Assembly (NCBI GenBank): GCA_003024985.2
Contig: PXIH01S0015450.1
Origin: Euperipatoides rowelli
Taxonomy: Eukaryota; Onychophora; Udeonychophora; Euonychophora; Peripatopsidae
Direction: 5' to 3' (one strand)
Length of the DNA stretch: 11,935 nt
Shown: positions 7,938 through 11,935 of the stretch, one piece after another
Layout: each line of letters begins with the position of its first letter
Position numbering within the stretch: position 1 is the stretch's first letter
Notes under the pieces: model-generated
The model's database searches: none
What the model saw: the letters and a program-made list of their open reading frames with translations, nothing else
Told to the model about the DNA's origin: nothing
Made by a program: the position numbers and the translations under genes

Positions 7938-8206
7938 TTATGACAGTGTGACATGCTTTCAGAATATCAAATTCAAAACTTCATACTGAAAAAAATAAAA
8001 ACCTTAGCAAACGACAAAAAAAAAAAAATAGATAAATATTATTACCGCAGACTGCCATCAAAGGATGCTTCATCAAATAAAACTTAGGTAGAGTGTAACA
8101 TCATCTCACAAAATTTATGATACCGGAACTTAGAAAGAAATCCAAACTGTGCCATGGATGCAACTGCGCCCTCTAGTTTTTACCCTGGGTCTAAGGTTCA
8201 GCAAAG

Positions 8207-8246
8207 TATTTCCATGTAACCAAAGTAAATGGGTTACATGGAAATA
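8207..8246. repeat. Perfect hairpin with 15-bp arms
   Basis: TATTTCCATGTAACC at 8207-8221 and GGTTACATGGAAATA at 8232-8246 are exact reverse complements with a 10-nt loop. The flank at 8120-8200 is less AT-rich and contains GCGCCCTCTAG, a string I associate with dispersed repeats in animal genomes. The hairpin may therefore end a non-autonomous element, but no partner end or target duplication is visible. Confidence 0.85.
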
Positions 8247-8674
8247 ATTTTGAAAATATTATTTTAAAGAATTCTGATTCTAGCCAAACAAGTGTACCCT
8301 CCCCTCCCCCACACTCCTGAACGAATAAGTGTGTATGCACACTTGATCGGCATTCTACGGTAATGATAAAGTAATGGTAACATACTAGCCTTTGTATTAC
8401 ACAAACAGAAATTCTAAAAATATCATTCACTCAAGTAAAAAGAAAACTAAATAAATAAAAAGATGAAATTAATATTTTTATTCACTCACTCATTAGCAAC
8501 TTCTACACGTTTTACTGAAATTAAGAATCATCAGATAATGAAATTAGGCTACGCACTTTTCTTTCAAAGAGATTTTCCCTCCAGAAAATTACTTTTCCAG
8601 AAAGATAGATCAGGAGAACCAAGAAATTAATAGATTGACAATTACCAAAGCCTTGGAAATAACTGTCCTTTCAA

Positions 8675-9131
8675 GTTAGTTAACTTTCATGAGTAGCCCT
8701 CAACATGAACGTTTTCTACGTTGTGATGTTCTATGAATACGAAGAAATTACTTAATTTATTTCAACTTTTTGAGTTTTCGTGGAATTTAGTCTCAAATGA
8801 GAGGGTTAAATAACTAAGCCTATTATTTTCATAGATGTGGAGGCAAAGAAAGTGCACATAGAGCCTATTGAATAGTAGCATTTCTATTAGTTGTTACAAT
8901 TGTTAGTAAACTTTCATGAGCAGCGCTCAACATGAACGTTTTCTATGTTGTGATGTTCAATGAATACAAAGCAATTACTTCATTTATTTCAACTTTTTGA
9001 TTTTTCGTGGAATTTAGTCTCAAATGAGAGGGTTAAATACCTAAGCTTATTATTTTCATAGATGTGGAGGCAAAGAAAGTGCACATAGAGCCTATTGAAT
9101 AGTAGCATTTCTATTAGTTGTTACAATTGTT
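8675..9131. repeat. Exact tandem duplication, 227-bp unit, two copies
   Basis: Copy 1 is 8675-8901 and copy 2 is 8902-9128, plus three bases of a third. They abut with no spacer and differ at 11 positions with no indel (about 95% identity). All 11 differences lie in the first 146 bp; the last 81 bp are identical. Neither copy has a convincing reading frame. Confidence 0.95.
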
Positions 9132-9478
9132 TAACAATATAAGTAGGCTAGTAGCCTATAACAAATTATTTATTTTGTTACATTAGTTAGCTCATGCAGG
9201 AAATAAGCTGTGTTGCATCTGCACATTTGTTTACTTTCATGATAATGTGGCTAGTGCTATTTTATAGTAAATGTCTTGTTAACGTCTTAATCAATCATGT
9301 GCAAAGCAATCATATTTCCTTGCACATTAATGCTAATTTATTCATGATGTTTTGCATATGTGTTTATTCTTTAGAATAAAAGAATGTTAAATGCATGCCA
9401 TGTTGTCTTATTTGCTCAGGGTGGCAATTGCTACTTCCGACAAATAATTATTTGTTTATATTATTATTAGTTAAAAGC
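9132..9478. other. No gene seen: AT-rich spacer
   Basis: A 61-codon frame on the plus strand (9194-9379) is hydrophobic, low in complexity of signal and without family resemblance. I regard it as chance. Confidence 0.55.
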
Positions 9479-9493
9479 CCGTCAAAATGACGG
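9479..9493. repeat. Short palindrome CCGTCA-AAA-TGACGG
   Basis: Six-base perfect arms flank AAA. TGACG is the half-site of CREB/ATF-type factors and here occurs in both orientations, but no gene start is nearby. It lies about 70 bp before the 30-bp minisatellite. Confidence 0.5.
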
Positions 9494-9562
9494 AAAAAAC
9501 AAGTGTAAGATCATGTTGGATGCTTTTTTGGTAATGGTTAAATTCCGTGCATCATAAATCCG

Positions 9563-9842
9563 TATTTATAAAGGGCATCATTTAGCCAAATGTATTTCTA
9601 AAGTGCATCACTTAGCCATTGTAGGCTATTTATAAAGGGCAAGATTTAGCCGTGTGTATTTATAAAGGGCATCATTTAGCCATATTTATAAAGGGCATCA
9701 TTTAGCCGTGTATATTTATAAAAGACATCATTTAATGTGTTTTTTATAAAGGACATTATTTAGCTGTGAGCATTTATAACATACATCATTTAACTGTGTG
9801 TATTTATAAAGGGCATCATTTAGTCGTGTGTATTTATAAAGG
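9563..9842. repeat. 30-bp minisatellite, about ten units
   Basis: Units begin with TATTTATAAA, continue GGGCATCATT and end TAGCCGTGTG. They start at 9563, 9593, 9627, 9657, 9683, 9713, 9741, 9771, 9801 and 9831. Spacing is 30 bp for most and 26, 28 or 34 bp for the others. Because of these indels no frame stays open, so it is not coding. The period equals that of the array inside the BET-like gene, but the sequences are unrelated. Confidence 0.9.
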
Positions 9843-10320
9843 TAACAGCATTAGTTTTTAATTATAATAGATGTGGAACGCCCACGGAGTCCAACCTTCT
9901 GTAGTAGGCGTTTTATTTTATTTATTATGTTAGTTTGTCATCAAGTCACTGACTTTCATATGAATTCTTTTTAAATAAAACAATTATTTATCAACAATGA
10001 ATTCCAGTCTTAATGTTTTCTGATCACTGGGCTTTAACAGATGGTGAGCTGGACCCGCATCGAAAGACTGTACCTCCATGAATCACCATACTACATATTT
10101 TAAAAAAATAAACTAATGTTCTTAAACTGGAAGGCTAGAAAATCCTTTAGCTTCATGACCTCTGTCACCATTCACAATATCAGTATTGAGCTTTTCAACT
10201 GAAAACTTTTTCATATTCATCTGGGTGTATATATTATTCTTGATAACCTATCTTATATGTCATCTTTGGAATGTAAAACGGTGGTAACCAGAAAACTAAT
10301 AGTGTTCAGAATATCAAATT

Positions 10321-10413
10321 GACCGAATACCGTTTATTTGGTACCGAATAGTAAATGATATTTGGCCGAATACCCAATATTCAGTAGCCTACCAAATAGC
10401 AATACCGGTAATA
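10321..10413. repeat. Cluster of ACCGAATA/GGCCGAATACC motifs
   Basis: ACCGAATA occurs at 10322 and 10343 and GGCCGAATACC at 10364, with the reverse-like ATATTCAGTA after it. Alternating CCGAATA and TATTCGG strings occur at ends of some DNA transposons, but I see no complete terminal repeat. AATACCGGTAATA at 10401-10413 also occurs at 701-713. Confidence 0.35.
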
Positions 10414-10952
10414 GCATTCACTCATTTTTTTTTTTTTTAAAAAAAGTTAGTTGCTTCAATTATAGTAATATACCGTATAGGCTACAGAATTAATGAGGAT
10501 GGAACTTGTTCCTTTCCCAAAAGGAATGTATCAGTTCAAATTTTCTAGGAAAAGGACTAACTTTTAATAGGCTAGTAAATTATTCATCATAAATTCTTAA
10601 TTTGATATATGGTAAATCAATAAAAGAATATTATTGATAGAAAATTCCGTTGATAATTTTTGTAAAATGTTTTTGTTTTACTTAAATCCTATTTTTTAAA
10701 CAATAAATTGTGAATTTTATTTACGAACCAGATATTGTGTAGCCTATATTAAAAATTAATCATTGAAGCATGTTTTCAAGCATAGGTAAATTTTTTTTAA
10801 ACACTTTAAAGTCTTTTTTTTTCCTCATGTAATTAGACAAAAGACATAAAAATAGTAATCTAATAATTATACCATTTCTTTAGATTTAGAAGTATAGGGT
10901 CTGTTTTAATAAATAAATTTAAAAAATAACAATAAAAACAAATAAAAATATT

Positions 10953-10968
10953 AAAAAAAAAAAAAAAA
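10953..10968. repeat. A16 homopolymer
   Basis: Run of 16 A after an A-rich stretch of AATAAAAAC-like repeats from about 10915. A T14A7 run also lies at 10425-10445. Confidence 0.75.
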
Positions 10969-11725
10969 TTATTAGATTAGGACCAAGGACAAACTCGCTG
11001 AACTATGGTTGTTCGGCATATTTGTATTAGCCCTAGCCCCTAGGCTAGAAATGAAAATTCCACAGGGTTATCTCCTGGTATTTAATTTAGGTCTGACTTG
11101 GTATTGATATTATGAGGCTCCCTGAAATAAATCTTTGGAGGCCTCCTGATGGGTGTAGAAACAAAAAAAAAACAAAAATTGACAATTTATTTTACTGCAA
11201 ATAAAAAAAAAATTTTTTTTCAGATTTAAAATACTTAATCATATAAGTAACTAAATATTTCAAAAGAATTTATTATAAAATAACCAAAATTAATGCAAAA
11301 CTGCAGTAGTCACTAACATAAATCAATAAATGTAGAGAATATATATTTTTTAATGGTAACTTGAACTATTGAGCTGGTGATTGGTCAGTTAAGGATTATT
11401 ATTGATAAATTTACTTAATAAAAAGGCCAGTACAGATGATTGATAACATAGTCCTGACATGTTTAACAAACGGCCCTTGTGCATGCAGCCCAAATGAAGT
11501 TTTTCTGCGGCTTTTCTGAAATGTACAGCTACCTATATATTTTGCATTGTTAATTCATAAAATTTAAAAAAAAAATATTATTGCACGCAAGTGGATTTAG
11601 TAAGTAAAAAGATGTGAATGAGTAGATTGTGTGTCAGATATCAGTGTTTCTCGATACATCTTGTGCCAAAAAATGCAAAAACTAAAATGTATACATTGGA
11701 TACAATTGCAAATTCAGGATTGGTG

Positions 11726-11800
11726 TTAGGGTTACCAGACGTCCTCTTTTCACCGGACAAGTCCTCTTTTTAAGGAGTGATGTCCGGGTCCTATATCTTT
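11726..11800. mobile_element. Probable edge of a dispersed element with GTCCTCTTTT repeats
   Basis: GTCCTCTTTT occurs twice, 20 bp apart (11741 and 11761). CCGGACA at 11753-11759 is matched in reverse by TGTCCGG at 11781-11787. The string GGTTACCAGACGTCC with these blocks resembles an interspersed repeat I recall from several animal genomes, and it is much richer in G and C than its surroundings. I cannot assign a family. The other end is not visible and may lie beyond the window. Confidence 0.4.
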
Positions 11801-11935
11801 TCCAATTTTTATCTAATGTCATCTTTTTCACTAAATTGTTAGAAAAGTTTATTTTTTATTACACTTAGTGGTGCCACTACAATAAAATTTAATTTTTATT
11901 TTTTAAATAAATTTTCCGTTGAATTTTGTAATTAC

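Larger units (their letters stand above)
9843..11725. other. No confident gene: AT-rich DNA with one GC-richer island
   Basis: The island at about 10020-10095 stands out. On the plus strand TTTAACAG is followed by ATG at 10041 and 20 codons ending TAA at 10101-10103 (MVSWTRIERLYLHESPYYIF). On the minus strand short frames are also open. ATGGTGA at 10041 pairs in reverse with TCACCAT at 10083. This could be a lone exon, an element fragment or chance. The remainder holds homopolymers and no frames worth listing. Confidence 0.5.

Noticed and set aside
8191-8430. 79-codon minus-strand frame
   Set aside because: It spans the 15-bp hairpin, has no recognisable domain, and its composition matches random AT-rich DNA.
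9194-9379. 61-codon plus-strand hydrophobic frame
   Set aside because: AT-rich DNA gives Phe/Leu/Ile-rich chance frames; no signal or domain pattern stands out.

Overview
The window looks like nuclear DNA from an animal, probably an invertebrate. It is strongly AT-rich, has many homopolymer runs and minisatellites, shows no operon-like gene packing, and carries one gene of the eukaryotic BET (bromodomain and extra-terminal) family. Short palindromic GTAGGCCTA- and ACCGGTA-type motifs recur in the non-coding DNA, as in many invertebrate genomes. I cannot name the species, and the arthropod-like impression is only a guess.

The one confident gene lies on the minus strand at 5038-7638 and encodes 866 residues in a single uninterrupted reading frame. 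In order it has a novel N-terminus, one bromodomain most like BET BD2 (residues about 117-220), a basic helical stretch like BET motif B (about 245-305), 39 tandem copies of a roughly ten-residue repeat (329-723), an ET domain (about 728-796), and a polar Asn/Thr-rich tail. BD1 is absent. Two parts of the acetyl-lysine pocket are changed: the anchoring Asn is His195, and the Trp-Pro of the WPF shelf is Ser136-Tyr137. The compact, BD1-less layout suggests a 5'-truncated retrocopy, or another strongly rearranged BET paralogue, that gained a repeat linker between BD2 and ET. An AATAAA signal lies 50 nt past the stop. A possible 62-nt intron sits just before the first ATG.

The repeat array is the most unusual element. 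Its 30-bp units are organised into 273-bp higher-order repeats. In 21 of 39 units the sense strand reads GTAAGT, and in 18 of these GTAAGTAT, which is the optimal intronic half of a 5' splice site. Many units also carry the purine-rich GAAGAA motif. The RNA is therefore a dense array of potential U1 snRNP sites as well as a protein repeat.

The rest is non-coding as far as I can see. From left to right: AT-rich DNA with hairpins (1-1599); a roughly 60-bp minisatellite that flips orientation (about 1600-2215); featureless AT-rich DNA (2216-4981); the BET-like gene; a short coding-like stretch of unknown identity (7779-7937, minus); a 15-bp-arm hairpin (8207-8246); an exact 227-bp tandem duplication (8675-9131); a 30-bp minisatellite (9563-9842); AT-rich DNA (9843-11725); and the edge of a probable dispersed element (about 11726-11800).
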